Positions 63,024-64,000 of a stretch of 64,000 nt of DNA are shown in pieces. Where the stretch lies: assembly GCF_016920785.2 (NCBI RefSeq), contig NW_024609835.1, forward strand, positions 171,798,995 to 171,862,994. The letters run 5' to 3'. The position numbers were made by a program, and so were the translations under genes. Within the stretch, counting starts at the first letter, position 1. The number at the start of each line of letters is the position of its first letter. The notes under the pieces are model-generated. The model worked only from the letters and a program-made list of their open reading frames with translations, was not told the DNA's origin and made no database searches. This DNA comes from Ixodes scapularis. Its lineage: Eukaryota > Arthropoda > Arachnida > Ixodida > Ixodidae.

Positions 63024-64000
63024 AGGCCACGGTCCCACTGAATCTGGCAGTTTAGGTACTTTTTGGCAGGTCTTTACTCATCTCCTTTTAAATACTGTTT
63101 TGTGGGATTGATGTCATTCGAAAGGCAATGCAATTCTCTTTCATTTGATATTATGTGTGTGTTGGTTTTTACTGTTCATGCGCACTTGTAGCGTTGCGAA
63201 TATGATGACGCGGACCCTCACTTGCTCCGCTAGTTCATGTCTTATGAACGATCCATTAAAGATAACACGGTTCCGATATAGCAGTTTTGTTAAGATGATG
63301 TCGGAGCAGAATATAACGATACACTTTTTTGGTATTTGCACTACTTTGTTTTTTTCATCCCTCCAAATATTGCCCTAAAATTGACATTTTACAGCACAAA
63401 TATGTTTTTAACGACAAGCGCTAGGGTAATGAAATTAGCTACAGATGTAGTGCTTATAATTGGTAATACGCAAAAAAAAATTTAATGTTGTGTAAATTTT
63501 TTTTTGTGTAGATATTTTATATCAAACGTAGCACTTTTTCGTGCTTCGAGTCATGGTACTTCAAATGCCGCTGAGGAAATAATTAAACTATGATAAAATC
63601 TTTGATAACATTTAGAGCTACAATGGCTGCCCAAGAGGTGGACGATGGCTTTTTTTCATTTTCAAAGTAATAACGCTCCAGGAGCCCTTCAAACTTACCT
63701 GTTTTTGACGCATATCTTTTTTGGACATTAAACAGATTTATTGGCATCTAATTACATTTATTGGTTGGAATAGATATACATTGCGATGTATTACATTTTC
63801 ACAATGATCTTGCTTTGGTTTCTTAATAGGTGTAGAGCTTAGCTAATGTTAAAAACAATTAAAAACTGTTTGGGTGTTTTGTTGCGCCACCTGGTGGATG
63901 GCAGACAAACTGCTGATTTCTAATGTTCAAAAAATTTCCGAAGGCGGCGTTGGCGTCTGTATCATCATCAATCTCCGTGTCTTTTTACCTTCACATTTAA
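63024..64000. repeat. repeat family R1, copy 2 (runs off the window)
   Basis: Same sequence as 41081-42057 in the same orientation, again preceded by TTA (63021-63023). The copy continues beyond the window end. Confidence 0.8.

Noticed and set aside
1..64000. CRISPR arrays, operons, bacterial promoters or ribosome binding sites
   Set aside because: No regular spaced repeats or bacterial gene organisation; the content is eukaryotic retroelements and DNA transposons.

Overview
This window looks like a mobile-element graveyard from an animal nuclear genome. The mix of elements (I-type LINEs with RNase H, gypsy elements including a CsRn1-like one, Penelope-like elements, many hAT and palindromic DNA elements, tRNA-derived SINEs, (TA)n tracts) suggests an arthropod, most likely a chelicerate such as a tick. 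That is inference from family resemblance; no host marker gene is present. I found no convincing host protein gene, rRNA or functional tRNA. Nearly every long reading frame belongs to a transposable element, and only three genes look intact: ORF1 and ORF2 of one LINE, and the pol of one gypsy element.

Layout. 0.9-2.2 kb: LINE remnant. 2.3-12.1 kb: a gypsy element (A) bounded by the 5-bp target duplication GATAT; an antisense I-type LINE (3.5-8.95 kb) sits in its coding region and a 492-bp TTA-flanked MITE in its 3' LTR. 12.8-15.4 kb: two Penelope-like fragments facing each other, one interrupted by a TA-flanked DNA element. 15.4-24 kb: mostly unassigned AT-rich DNA, a possible solo LTR, an intact hAT MITE (21.28-21.61 kb), two hAT transposase scraps and a half palindromic element. 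24.5-29.3 kb: a degenerate HGK-motif protein, a 5'-truncated LINE, and RNase H plus integrase of gypsy B. 29.87-33.12 kb: gypsy C, with two 133-bp LTRs around an uninterrupted RT-RNase H-integrase frame but no gag, protease or usual primer-binding site.

33-43 kb is unusually rich in palindromes: a DIRS-like remnant holding two foldback MITEs, a 1.2-kb foldback element, a perfect 142-bp-arm SINE palindrome, a Penelope hairpin centred on a hammerhead-like motif, a second hammerhead-like hairpin, an 808-bp foldback element, hAT remains and another foldback. 43-50.7 kb holds SINEs (two in tandem, one inverted), a YqaJ-nuclease relic, a deleted gypsy, and a chain of TA-flanked elements nested in one another. 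50.9-56.3 kb is a full-length I-type LINE with two open ORFs and a 13-bp target duplication; it splits a Penelope GIY-YIG endonuclease. 57-64 kb: a SINE carrying a MITE, a hAT BED-finger transposase relic, a 1.2-kb hAT-like element with GAACCGG arrays, a cluster of TTA-flanked MITEs, and a second copy of a repeat also found at 41.1-42.05 kb.

The genes do not form a host pathway. The nesting gives a relative history: old gypsy and Penelope elements were hit by LINEs and MITEs, and the youngest events appear to be LINE-3, gypsy C and the perfect hairpins. All calls come from reading translations, terminal repeats and target duplications by eye; no database search was run.
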